From Pelodera strongyloides (taxonomy: Eukaryota; Nematoda; Chromadorea; Rhabditida; Rhabditidae): a stretch of DNA of 64,000 nucleotides. The notes under the pieces are model-generated. The model worked only from the letters and a program-made list of their open reading frames with translations. It made no database searches and was not told the origin of the DNA. Location: contig JAANDG010000096.1 in NCBI GenBank assembly GCA_036852015.1, positions 124,001 to 188,000 on the forward strand. The letters are read 5' to 3'. Both the position numbers and the translations under genes were made by a program. Shown here piece by piece: positions 13,101-34,973 of this stretch; within the stretch, counting starts at the first letter, position 1; every line of letters begins with the position of its first letter.

Positions 13101-16100
13101 TTTTTGTGCGAGATGTAGCGTCTTGATTCCTTCTTCTTCATTTTCCAGCAACAGTCTCTCACGCACCTTGTCACTACTTAAACCTCTAATGAACTGCATA
13201 GTCAAAATACACTCTTTCACATGTTTAACCTTATGAAACTCACATTTTCCTGCTAGCCTTTCCAATTCCCTGTAGAATTCCTCGATCGTCTGACCAGGCT
13301 TCTGTGTTTCCGTGAGCAGAGCATCTCGATAGCTTATGACCATCTTCTTCTTGCAGTATCTTTCCATCATCATTGTAGTAAGCGCACCATAATCCAACTC
13401 TCTTGGTTTCTTAGGTTCCGTCCATGCCGCGAGTGACGTGTACGTCTCCATTGATACCAGCGATAGTAACGTCAACACCTTTTCTTCGTCATCCTTCACT
13501 TTCTTCCGTAGAAAGTGAATTTCCAATCGTTCGATCCAAATCTCCAAGTCCATAGCAGTCGGGTCAAATTCAGTCATTTTGATTCCTTCCATCGTGAGTG
13601 TAATCTGCAGTTCCTGAACGCCACTGAAATAGCCTGAACTTCCACTGAATTAGTTCTGCTATTTCACTTGACTGACAAAGATGACCGACGAAAGTTCAGC
13701 ACTCAGCGAGTGTGAACTGAGGACCAAAAATGAACGAATGAACAATATTACGAATTATATTCAGTAACCAACACCGATCTATTATAATACTTTATTATAC
13801 AATAGATAGGGAAGACAAAGGTTGAAGCGTAGATCTTCTTGTTGAGCTGTTGTCGAGGGTTCTTCCTTATTCGAAAGTCCTCTCGCTGGTGTAGTTGTCT
13901 CGGGCGCCTCGTTGTAGTTGTAGAGTAGAGCGTAGTGTAGAGTTCAGCCGTAGTCTTCAGGAGTCTCGTCGGAGCTACTCGTATGAGTCTCTTCGTTTGC
14001 TCGTTACGCTCGCCTATATTGAACTACTTCGTATGCTAATTTGCCTATTTGAATTCTAGCATTTATACGTATTTGTAGTTCCACTACACATCCGTTACAC
14101 CAGTGATAGTATAGGAACACATAACTCAACTCAGCGTTCAGCATGCGTTACAAATTTACAAAAACCGGCCGTTATAACGATTTAAAAAAGACGGGATATG
14201 GTCGTGAAAAACTGGTGATATGCTCTCACTCCAGACCACGCGACATAGAACAAGCATAAACAAGTAAAAATGAAACAAACTAACCTTTAAAAAGTGTGCA
14301 ATTTCTCGCACATGGTTCGCACTAGACGATATTCGCGAAGTGGAAACCCCTTCACCTTGCTGAAAAGGAGTAATTAACAAAAAATACAAATATAAAATAA
14401 TTGTAGGTGCCGTTTATAACAGCGCCACTAACTCAATGTTTCTAAACATCTGTGTATAGTTGCTCTGATGCGACACTCACACCGACACACAGCAAAAACC
14501 ACCATTTGCACGGGCTAACAATGTTGTACGCGCTAAGTCATGCTGATATAACAAAGTATAATCCCTAAGAAAGTAAAAGTCAATAGGCAAGTTTCAAAAT
14601 CACAAGAGGCTGACAAGATCTTCCGATATCCGATTGTGAGATCTTCCGATAAAGATAAAAAAAATTTTAAGATGAAGAAATGAAGATCTTCTGAACCCAA
14701 GAAAAACAAATTTTCAGAAACTAACCCAATGTATTAGTACAATCTTCGGAAGTGCCTTCTCCGACAGCCGTACACCAATGACACCGAACTGAACTCGTCC
14801 CGCATTGAAACTTGTTGACAACTCTTCGAGACCCGAATCTATATTAATACCAGTCGGCTACCGCCGCCTGAGGCGTCTTTCCAATATTCGCTGATGGTCG
14901 CTATGTTTCACTGGGCTATATCTATAAGTAGAAGCAACTATTTCTCGCAAGAATAGTTTCCTGGGGATAGAACTTAGTTTTGGTTCGCCCATTTTAGGAC
15001 GTTGACTATATTCCTCCTAAATTGCCTGTAAATCGTTGGACTAATATAGCGACCAAAAAATTTCCAAAACCGAAAAGCAGCGGAATAAGCGCGTAGCTGA
15101 TACGCCGCAATGTTTCGCTGGGATATATAAGTTAGAAGCAAACATTTACATAAAGGAAATGGTTTTCATCTTTGTTATTTTTCTTTTTGAAACCTACACC
15201 GATTCAAACACGGGGATAGTTCTTAGTTTCTGTTGACTGTATTCCTCCTAAATTGACTGCAACTTGTTCTACTCTAGGACCGAAAAAAATGCCGAAGCCT
15301 ACTAAAAGCCGTTTAATATCGCGTGGCTGATACGCCGCAATGTTTCGCTGGGCTATATAAGTTAGGAGGAAACATTTCTATGCAAAGAGTCTCCAGCCTT
15401 TCATTTTTCCTTTTGAAACTCATACCAATATTAAACACGGGTTAGAACTTAGTTTCTGTTGACTATATTCCTCCTAAATTGTCTGCAACTTGCTGGACTC
15501 TATAATATCGAAAAAATTTCAGAAATAAAGGAATAAGTGCCTGGATGATACGTCGCAATGTTTCGCTGGGCTATATAAGTTAGAAGCAAACATTTGTCCG
15601 AAGCAAATAGTTTCACTTTTGTTATTTTCCTTTTGAAACCTACACCAATATCAAACACGGGGGTAGAACTTAGTTTCTGTTGACTATATTTCTCCTAAAT
15701 TGTCTGCAACTTGCTGGACTCTATACGTCTATAACCTAAAAAAGCAGCGGAATAAGTGACCGCTATTTTACTTTTTAAAACCTATACGAATGTTAAACAT
15801 GGGATCGAACATAGTTTTAGTGTGCCCTTTATATAACTGGTGAACGTATTCCTCCTAAACAGTCTGCAAATCGTTAGACTCTATAAAGCAGAAAAAATCC
15901 GAAATCCTAAAAAAATTGTCACAGATCTTTTCCTTAACTGTATTAAACTAAAGAATGTCGTCGAAAGTTACAGGTGATACCGTGTATTATCCATACTGAA
16001 GCAAAAACTACGCGAAATTAAGAAATTCTGTTGAATGTTCTTTCGTTCGACCGAAACATCCCTCAAGATTGGACGCTCGTTTCATGGGAAATAAGGGAAA

Positions 16101-17422
16101 TGTGCAGAGAATTACTCAATGCTTTGTTACAAAATATGTCGACTAAATCTTTGTAAAATGAGTAAATGAAAAATTAGACTACGAAGTGATTACAAAAAAG
16201 TATTTCATAAAAAGTTGTCAAGGATTGTGATTTGGTAGTTCTTTGAGTTGTGAGTGTTCTTTGTTTCCTAATATGAGCTGCGCGCCACCGCGCCCGAACG
16301 ATACACCACACATATTCCACATATGCAGCCTTTTTTGGACATTTGTGAGAGGGGCGCTCGGGAAGTGAGATGGCTCAGTGCACGGGAACGTGAACTACTG
16401 AACCAATCCTACAACCTGAGCGTAACGCACATCATCCAAACGTACACTCAAACAAACGCACAAACAAACAAACAAAGCTCCCAACTTTATATAATAAGAT
16501 TGCGTAACACGCATAATAATCAAATCACAAATCCACCCCATAAGCCTAAGCCTTAGACAAGTGTCTAAGACAAACAGGTTCACTATTCATAACATGACAG
16601 TCTTAATGTTAAACCAATTACCAAATACTTTTATTTTGAATATTGAATATTTATTATACTCATTAAAAGAGCGCAACGCCGTGAGAGACGATGAAAAGAA
16701 AAAATCAAAGTAGATAATATAGATTTTACATCTTCTCTAAGCTATTCACATATAGTTCGACCTTTGGTCAACACTTCATCACTTTTTTCTTTGGTTCTTA
16801 CTGAGAGACAAATAAATATAACAACATTGCTGTTTCAAAGTGTTAATTATGTTCCAAAAGCAATACCTCCAACTTCTCCCACTTTCAATGTATTCGATGT
16901 TCCCTCGTAATCGAATATAACCCTGCAAAAATAATTTATGCGTATTATTAACCTGAGGACCTGAGGCGGCTTTCCAATACTGCACAAGCGATTACTTCAA
17001 AGCCTCACAAAAAGGGGCACACTTATACGAAACGTTTCAAGCGTATTGCCTATATTTAAGTTACTGATACTGAGGCTCATTTTGCGTATTATGGAGTTGC
17101 GAAAAGTGTTTATTCCAAATCATTGAAACGCATTTTGGATTTCGTTTCCGACATGACGATAAATAAACCTTTCTACTTTATATAGTAAGATTATCACTCA
17201 AGAACAATCACCGAATAAGTTTAAAGTATAATACTACAAGAAATATAAAGCTACCCCTTTACTCTGCACGGGCAGTGCAACGTGCAACAGGTCAATCAAC
17301 AGAAAAAATGAAGTAATACAATGAAATAAAAAAGCTTACCAATCTTCATTATCCTTCGAGTTCACAACCTTTTCATAGGCCGACAATAGCTCTTTTTCAT
17401 GATTTCGTACATTTAGCGTCAT
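7993..17422 (-). CDS. dbnl: Drebrin-like / Abp1 actin-binding adaptor protein
   Basis: Twelve exons on the minus strand: 17422-17340, 16922-16867, 14838-14726, 14359-14285, 11115-11014, 10775-10642, 10439-10322, 10038-9780, 9518-9421, 9288-9132, 8796-8629, 8129-7993. They total 1500 nt, giving 499 residues with all phases closing and a TAA stop. Residues 1-143 match the ADF-H domain of drebrin-like proteins (LPKIVLIHW and GANVAQN are aligned landmarks). Next come a charged REREEFW-type segment, a predicted coiled coil rich in Glu/Gln/Arg (about 188-227), a Pro/Ser-rich linker, and a C-terminal SH3 (about 443-498) with [15 protein letters not shown] and GLFPANFV. The family binds F-actin and, through SH3, dynamin-like endocytic partners in the cytoplasm. 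Length and domain order are typical. A 3' splice site lies 35 nt before the ATG. Intron 4 is enlarged by an LTR element. Confidence 0.95.
8433..8592. repeat. MITE, diverged family A relative
   Basis: Inverted ends include ataacggccggtttttgtaacg at left and acgtttcaaaactgg then tgctttaa at right. It is eroded relative to family A. It lies in the last intron of the drebrin-like gene. Confidence 0.5.
10048..10117. repeat. AAT-type simple repeat
   Basis: A run of AAT/ATA trinucleotides within an intron of the drebrin-like gene. Confidence 0.85.
11256..11911 (-). repeat. 3' LTR of the retrotransposon, carrying a nested MITE
   Basis: Direct repeat of 13625-14099, interrupted at 11626-11806. It reads TG...CA in plus orientation and ends next to the purine-rich tract of the element. 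Confidence 0.92.
11626..11806. repeat. GC-rich MITE nested in the LTR
   Basis: A 181-bp insertion present in one LTR and absent from the other, which defines it exactly. Long inverted termini (CTCAGGCGCGCAGCGCGCAA and its complement) continue for roughly 45 bp on each side, through the CCGCGTCCGCGG block. The loop is AT-rich. No clear target duplication is visible. Confidence 0.88.
12006..13592 (-). CDS. Retrotransposon gag-protease polyprotein
   Basis: A 528-residue intact ORF. The N-terminal half looks like a Ty3/Gypsy capsid (retrotrans_gag-like, with a [13 protein letters not shown] segment). It is followed by a CCHC zinc knuckle of pattern C-x2-C-x4-H-x4-C near residue 205-220 and then a retropepsin-type active site, LDTGAACS. 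The basic C-terminus is not recognised and no polymerase follows. It would package and mature element RNA only with an enzyme supplied by another element. Confidence 0.9.
   Translation of the reverse strand: MEGIKMTEFDPTAMDLEIWIERLEIHFLRKKVKDDEEKVLTLLSLVSMETYTSLAAWTEPKKPRELDYGALTTMMMERYCKKKMVISYRDALLTETQKPGQTIEEFYRELERLAGKCEFHKVKHVKECILTMQFIRGLSSDKVRERLLLENEEEGIKTLHLAQKVKTAERSAANMGRDVRHRVQQQQGSSMSSSRSKELYKDKQVCFNCSKPGHLARNCRRIGTIRYDAVRRNTPQVNTFSSPLLLPVNIQGLQTKMELDTGAACSIIDEDTWQKAGKPTLRPVAGNVRSYTGERIPFKGRCTVMMEIGHTRKEVDLHVLPGTGAPIFGRDLKEKVGLSLDDLESLALSKEVSKFDTRALVVGRKTRVGGRKAQVWGKIPETHRDCASEGVNGSAQVKIVSAAVVKEPRRSMLHAMKDTSRRRRIVRRTRLKLCEHEMIENRTPPERSKVLCREPIFEKVLTKKLGRGEVEIENPTTDWFKFLVSPRQKGLKDSVEMEQGRGRKRKKHYKPVKLHEGIARTTSRGRGQ
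13625..14099 (-). repeat. 5' LTR of the retrotransposon
   Basis: A 475-bp uninterrupted LTR bounded by TG and CA, followed by the target duplication CCAGT at 14100-14104. Only scattered single-base differences from the other LTR were seen. Confidence 0.92.
14870..15920. repeat. Diverged tandem repeat, unit about 220-230 bp, in intron 2 of drebrin-like gene
   Basis: The landmark CCTCCTAAA (once TCTCCTAAA) recurs at about 15013, 15244, 15470, 15691 and 15851. A second landmark, CGCAATGTTTCGCTGGG followed by TATATAAGTTAG, recurs between them. Spacing is about 231, 226, 221 and 160 bp, so the last unit is shortened. No coding potential is apparent. Confidence 0.85.
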
Positions 17423-17457
17423 CCACACGGGAAGTTAGAAGAAAAATATTCACGTCC

Positions 17458-18995
17458 CTGAAAACGTACATATAATCTTCAAATCATCGTTTTATAAATT
17501 GAATAAATTAATATAAAAAAAGCATAATTAAGGTAATAGAACATAGAACATAGAACATAGAAAGCTCAAGTGCTCAGTCAAGATATTTCATTCTTCTATA
17601 GACTTTCCAATAAAGATGCAGAATACGGGGATAATCTTATACGCACAGGGATAATCTTTCTTTTCTCAAGCTTCAAAGCCTCAAAAACGGGATATACCAT
17701 ACCAAAAGAGCAACATAGAATAAGAAAACAAAAAAAAGTCTTACGTCTTGCACAGGCAATACGTAAAGCAAACAAACGTTAGACATAAAAACTAAAAGCA
17801 AGAAAGAGCCATGATTCCGATCAATAAAAGATAAGACGATAAGAAAAACATAACATACACAAAAGGAGGGTGACAAAGAAAGGAAAAGGAAATAAGGAAA
17901 ACAAATTCAATATTTCACATTTATGGTAGAAGGTAGAAGTAACGTGCAACGACCGAGTAACCTTATATAAAGAAAAAGTGAAAGTGACACCTACATTTGT
18001 ACGATTAAATGTATGTACTGAACGATGTACGGCATGAGTAAAGCAATTATTCTAACATTCCCTACCCGAACATAATATCATCATAATACTATCTTCGTAA
18101 TATATATATCATTTGAACATTGTACCACCCTGTAGAGGTTTAGGTTTAGGTGCACTGCACGCCCCTGAGAAGTAAACAAGTTGGTTATAATACGACTGAG
18201 TTCAGAATTATACAATCGATTGAATCTGTGTTCCTATTCCGAAATTACGATAACTAATTGCCAACCAGCCCACCAGATGGCCTGAGATGGCACATCATAA
18301 ACCAACGATATATGGGGGGATATTAAACTGACAGATCTAAAAAAAACGAAAGAAGAGCGGCTAAGCTCATTTTAATAGTACTTAGCCGCAAAAAGCTTTC
18401 AAAATCCAAAATCCTCAAGTCCTCAATCAAGTAATAAGAGCAGAGACAGAACTTACAATCATTAGAAATTAGAACGGTACATCTACATCATGACAAAATT
18501 TTTCGTAAATGTCGCAGAGGAAAAGATTATACAAAGGGACATAGGACATGAGAATTTGAGAATTAGATGCTGTTCATGCACAATTCTTTCAGTCTTTCAG
18601 TACTAACGTAAAAATCGCAAAGAGGCCTTTTCAAACAGTCCTAATTCCTAATAATCACAATCTCGTTAGTGTATGAAAACAATGAATGAATGTCATGAGT
18701 CTGCACGAACCGTAAACTAGCGCTATTAGTCATACTATCATCTTCATCACATAGCAATAAGACAGCATAACAGATTAATCATTAACAAAATAACATGCCA
18801 AACCGGATTTTCTCTCTCATCGGTGGTCCGTGGTCGATATAAAATCGCGATCGGCGTAATGAGTAAGAAACTGTGTGTGATTCACAACTGGTTGGAGAAC
18901 CAGACTCTCACACTTTTTGAGGGGAGAGGGGGGGAAGGTGAGAGACATCGAGCGAAAGACATAAAGAGTACAATATAGAATAGAGATACAGACAG

Positions 18996-19036
<41 letters not shown>

Positions 19037-22000
19037 GGTCAAACCGGACCACAGTCCATCGAGAAAAGCAAACACAAGAAGTCGGGATTGCGGGAAGAGT
19101 GGAAGTGCCTCCCAAAAGTCGGATACATCATCGTAGTGTACAAAACCCGGACGTCAAATTCCGAAGGAAACAACAAGAAAAAAAAGTGGAGAGAGAAACT
19201 GAGAGAGAGATGGAGACAGTGTGGTAACGAAGAGAGCGGGGGAGGAAGCAGAGAGAATCAGTCCGCTTTCCGTATTTGGACACATAATGTCATCGAATTC
19301 AACTATTCAACAAGATGCGATACGGGTGAGACCACCAAAGAAAAGCTGACAAGCTGGCAAGGAAATTGAAAATGAAATTCGTTTTCGTTTCGACGATTCG
19401 ATACGAAAAGTTTCCTGCATTTCGATTCAAAAAAGACAATCAAGGTAGGATTTTGAAGTATAAATGTAAAAATAAAGTGTGCGATGTGACTTCAAATATG
19501 AAGGACTTCGGATATGGTGGTTTAAGCTATAAGGAGAACCGTTTCTTATACTCCGATTTGGCATAGATATGCCCAACGTTAGGGTGGTCTAATCGGTAAA
19601 GAAAATGCAAAACGAGAAAGCACCATCAATATAAATGATTGAATCCACTATGCAAACATTGGTCGCAGTTCCAACTTTGAAGCGCACAAATTCTAAAATA
19701 TGAAAAGAGCCCCAAACTCTGCCCGTCCCCTGCCGAACAAACAGAAACTAAACTGCTCACTAAAACATTTGAAGGGTAAACAGAGTGTTGGACGAATAAG
19801 TATTTTACTGTTTACACATTCGAAAATAGAAATTCTTCACATGTACAATCTTGGTCATAATTAGCGGTGGCACTAATTCTTGGCAAACGTCAGAATGATG
19901 GATATGGAGGAATGGGAAGAACTAACAGACTTTGATAGCAGTAACGTAGTTCTGCAGACCTGTACAGGCCTTAGAACTTATCTACGAGTCTCGGCAACAG
20001 TCTCTATGAACTCTATGAAAAAATCACAATAAAGAAAGAGACGCTCAAACAAAGCGAAGCAAAGCGAACAACGGCTCGAAATCTCGAAAAAAAATGAAGA
20101 AAAAGTGTGGAAATACTGTACGATTCTGTAGTGATATGTAATTCTACAGTAGTCATCTGTGCAGAATTACAAATTGTGCAGGTAGAAGAGGCGTGTACAA
20201 AATATTGCGCGTTCAGCGCAATTTTGTACCGAACATTGGCTACTGTAACCTGAACTGGTGAAGTTTTACTGGTTCTTTTCGTGGGCCAGACCATTTTGTG
20301 GCCACTTTGCGACCATGTGGTTGCCAAGTTTCATCGAAAACCGTAATCAACTGGTCACCAACTGGTTATGAACTAGTCACGAACCATGTTTTATAGTGTA
20401 GAATTCAGCTAGCGGCCGCCCCGCCGCTAGCCATTCTATTAATGTATTTTGTGTATGTAGGTGTGCTGTAGTTATTCAAATATACACAGAGAATATAGCC
20501 ATCATCCTTTATCGTATGGACCTTTGCCAAGAGCGTGCGCTCTTGGTCAATGCACACACACAACTGATGTTAGTAGGAGTATGTGTTAGTAAACAACATC
20601 TAAAGAAGTACAAAGCAATTAATCACTTGCAACTTCTCCTCACTTACAATATCACTACTTTATTCACACATACAATCAATCAGATACAACGTCAATCAAG
20701 TACATGGAAAAAGTGCGGAAGGTTTCTAGCGTCGTGCTTCTTCAATCCGCGGGGGAATGCGTGGAGGGGAGACTTTTCTTCAGATAATGTCAGATTTTGT
20801 GGAGTTATACAGAGTGTTTGACGACGAGACGAAAGGACAAATCCCTCGAAGTCTTCAGGCTAGGCAATGGGGGATTCGCCTCGATTCTCCCCATCTCGGT
20901 GGGATTGAGTGAGTGTATGTGGCTAGATTCGAACTCAGGACGGCTGACTGCGAAGCGCGGACGTTTCCAAAAACCATTATTATTAATCGTTGCTTGTCTA
21001 CATTAGATAGTTTGCAAATATGTTAGTTAGAGTCTCCATTTATAAAATTGAAAACTACAGACAAAAATAAATAACACAAATCTCTAGAAAACTTGTTAGT
21101 GTGAATCCCGTTCCGTTCATTCATAGGAACAATCCCGTTGTTCTCAGAAAAGAGTAACCACTAATTTTTTCTTGATACAGACGCTTTCATTCTTTTAAAA
21201 GACTCCCTTCGAGTACACAACAGCACATAGGAAAAGCATATAATGCCGTTCACTTGTCTCACTCCAACACAGTCGGTCCTGTGCTTTTTCTATACAATAC
21301 TTGCTTAAACACAGGCTATATATAAATCTTTATTAAGAAAACAATGAACAAACAGAACGATAATCGAACAACGAAGAGTGATGTAAATGAGTGAACACTC
21401 TCCAGCTCTCTATCCTTTCCCAGAGATTCTGGTATCAGAGTTCCGCATATTGGACGATCGGAGTTCAACATATCAAATAATATACTGCAATTAGTGTTCT
21501 GATTACAATGAAACATTTGCCTTGTTTTTTTTTATGCATCTAGTTCTCTTTTTTTACACATCTAGTTCTATTACCTTTGACATTGCCTGTTTTTCTAAAT
21601 AAAGAGTTTAGAGCGAAATGAGTTTATGTAAAGTGGGTCGAATTGGGGTTTAGTTTTTAGTGTACTTTATGCTCATTTGGATAAGCTGCATAACAAAGTG
21701 GTGTACGCAATGCGTTTCAAAACCGGCCGGTATTTATGGGGTTGGCAAGTATCCTTAAAATTTTTGAAACTACGGTGTATTATGCTATTAGATATTATCA
21801 TCTAAAATTTACAGGCCCACGAAAAAAAGTTTTCCTTAATTTACTTGCACAGAATGTCCGGAATTTTAGAAATATTACTGTAAAAAACCACATTTATTTG
21901 CCCCTAGAGACACACTGAGTTATTCCCCGGCAAACAGTTCGGCTTATTGTTAGTCAGAATCAATTTGTGCGCTTTTAGGGCATTACAGTACTGGAAACGC

Positions 22001-22782
22001 TTTTTTATAATCGTATGAATGTTCTTCTTTCGTTAAACAATTATTATGTAGAGAAAGAAGGCTAATGGACTGCGATATAAACGTAAAAACGCATTTTGAC
22101 GTTACTGACCCTGGTGGAACAGTTTGCCGGGGAACAACTCTGGGAGTTTTAGGTCCAAAGAAATGCGGCCACAGTAACATTTCTGAAATTCCGGATATCC
22201 TGTGTAAATAAATTGACGAAAACTTTTCTCATGGATATTATCACCTAAAATATCGCTGATTTTGCAAAAATGGCAGATTTGCCGTGTATTTTGGTCATTT
22301 GGATTCAATCGTACATTCTGACAACACCGAAAAAATTCCTCAATTGTTTTGAAAATTTATTTTTGTTTGAGCGGCGGAGGAAAGAATGAAAGAATGTTTT
22401 ATTTCAATTTATTTATTTTATTGTATTGTGTTGGATGCCTATTTGCTTATATGCATACACATTAGCTCATCTGAATTTGTTCAAATAGTGTAGCTCACGG
22501 GTGCTCCGGTTGGACGCACGCAGCTCATTCTTCTAAAAAATGTTAATGTATCGCATCATCGGCGTCATTCAATTACTCTTCTTTCTATGAATCACATCGC
22601 CTTGCATTTTTACTCCATACTGCTTACTTATTAATAATTAGTTATGTATTATTCATTATTGAACTTTCTCATATATCATGGTTGTTCCTCGCTGTCCGGG
22701 TGGCCTGGTGCAATCTTGCGTCATTCTGACGTTTAGACGTTTTGATGGCTATATAGTTTATGCATTTCAACCATATAATTTC
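17458..22782. other. Intergenic region between drebrin-like gene and KARS
   Basis: This is the head-to-head spacer between two divergent genes. I support no gene in it. It contains a GA microsatellite (about 19001-19034), a CTGGTCACC-type repeat element (20255-20405), a small inverted repeat GCTAGCGGC at 20409-20432, and eroded family A MITE ends at about 21611-21735. A second MITE left end starts near 21737. Short ORFs at 19088-19566 match nothing I know and lack a convincing context. Confidence 0.6.
20255..20405. repeat. CTGGTCACC-family dispersed element, copy 1
   Basis: Blocks TTCGTGGGCCAG, TGTGGTTGCCAAGTTTC, TCGAAAACCGT and CAACTGGTCACCAACTGGTT are shared with copies at 58785-58935 and 59290-59405. 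The content is partly palindromic (TGGTCACCA). Confidence 0.65.
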
Positions 22783-22810
22783 AGTTGGGTCCCCTGGCAT
22801 ACTCTCCACT

Positions 22811-33782
<10,972 letters not shown>

Positions 33783-34370
33783 ACAAATTATAGTTACTGG
33801 ATTGGGTCTAATGACTCCTTAATTATTAGTTATTTCAAAATCTTTGTTATCTTGTTACCGATTTGAAGTTTCGTTTTTTTTAGATTACTGACTACTACCA
33901 TCCTAACTAGTGTCAGTCGAATTCTTGGCTTGGCAATTTGTTAATTGACTGTCCATAATTGGTACATTTAATAGCCTTTGTCGGTCACGGTGGTCTTTTC
34001 TGTGCCTCCTTCCTTGAAATTCCTTGTTGAGTTGGTTGAATCGTTGAATATTGGGGTTTTATATACTTCTCACTTGGTTAGTCACTGTTCTACTGTTCAC
34101 CATGAAATGATTAGTTATCTGCATTAACCAAGTTATTTCCGACACAATCGAGCTATTTTCTTGGATATTGTTACTCTTTTATATGTTAGACCTCGAAGTG
34201 ATTTTTCAGCTTTTTCTGTCCCTGGTCTCTTCTCTCCTTCCTTACTTTGCGGTTTCTTCTATCGTTATTGTTGTTACCATGTTAATGTTACTTCTCGAGA
34301 AATAAGATTGTTAGTTTGGGTCCTTGTTTTATTTACTAAACAATATGCGCATGCTTGTTTCTGGTTATTT

Positions 34371-34376
34371 AATAAA
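34371..34376 (+). terminator. KARS polyadenylation signal
   Basis: AATAAA followed by a T-rich stretch, 590 nt downstream of the KARS stop codon. The diverged copy of this UTR at 41428-41545 stops around this signal. Confidence 0.75.
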
Positions 34377-34973
34377 GTTTTATTTTTGTTATTTTGGTGT
34401 TTTTGATTTCGGAACCGTTGATGAACGGAAGTGGTTACTGTAGTGGAGTTGAATGATAGAGGAAGATTAGAGACGCAGATTAGTTTGTGGCAAACCGGCT
34501 GTTATACTACTATTAACTCAATCGAATGGGAACACCTGAAGCTGATTTACTTTCAGGAATATCTATAAATTATAAAAAAGTTTCAGGATATATCTGGTGT
34601 GATGACCGACATGTTGGACCGTAACGTTTAAGAGATTCAGATCAGTTTCTTTTATTTTTGAATGAGATCGGTTTTTTATCGGATTATCGGACGCTCATTG
34701 CGTCTGTGTATTCCTCTACTCCAGAATATTGATTTTTACTTTCACCTTCTTACTCCTTTCAACCTCCAGTCTTTGTTTGATATCTTATCCACGGTATATT
34801 GTGAACATGAACAGTGCGTTAGCAAGACAACTAAGAAGGGAGTGTGTCTGTGCGTACGTGTGTTTGTATTTTTATTCGAATATACAGATAATATATCTCC
34901 ACTTAGCGGGAAGATAAGTGACGTGAAATTCTTTAATATATGCTTATTCCCCTCGCTTTGACGAATAGTCCAT
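34377..34973. other. Tail-to-tail spacer between KARS and TMEM272-like copy A
   Basis: Contains the 3' UTR of the TMEM272-like gene, with a minus-strand AATAAA at about 34871-34876, some 100 nt past its stop. Part of this stretch (about 34860-34925) is homologous to about 41805-41870 downstream of copy B. Confidence 0.6.

Larger units (their letters stand above)
11251..14104 (-). mobile_element. LTR retrotransposon, gag-protease only, with CCAGT target duplication
   Basis: Two direct LTRs flank a 1.7 kb interior. The LTR at 13625-14099 (475 bp, starting TG, ending CA) is the 5' LTR for the minus-strand reading. The other, 11256-11911, is nearly identical once a 181-bp insertion is removed. 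The host sequence CCAGT is repeated immediately outside both ends (11251-11255 and 14100-14104). A purine run (minus strand GGGAAGGGG) just inside 11911 fits a polypurine tract. The interior codes only gag plus an aspartic protease; no reverse transcriptase, RNase H or integrase is present, so it is a non-autonomous or internally deleted Ty3/Gypsy-like element. Near-identical LTRs indicate recent insertion. It sits in intron 4 of the drebrin-like gene in the same sense. Confidence 0.93.

Noticed and set aside
12205..13236. Plus-strand ORFs of 67-130 codons
   Set aside because: Shadow frames of the retrotransposon gag-protease ORF on the minus strand.
19088..19566. Two adjacent plus-strand ORFs of 93 and 66 codons
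   Set aside because: Low-complexity purine-rich content, no known family and no supporting gene structure.
20885..20990. Minus-strand B-box-like GAGTTCGAATCTAG suggesting a tRNA
   Set aside because: No matching A box, D-arm or acceptor stem could be found.
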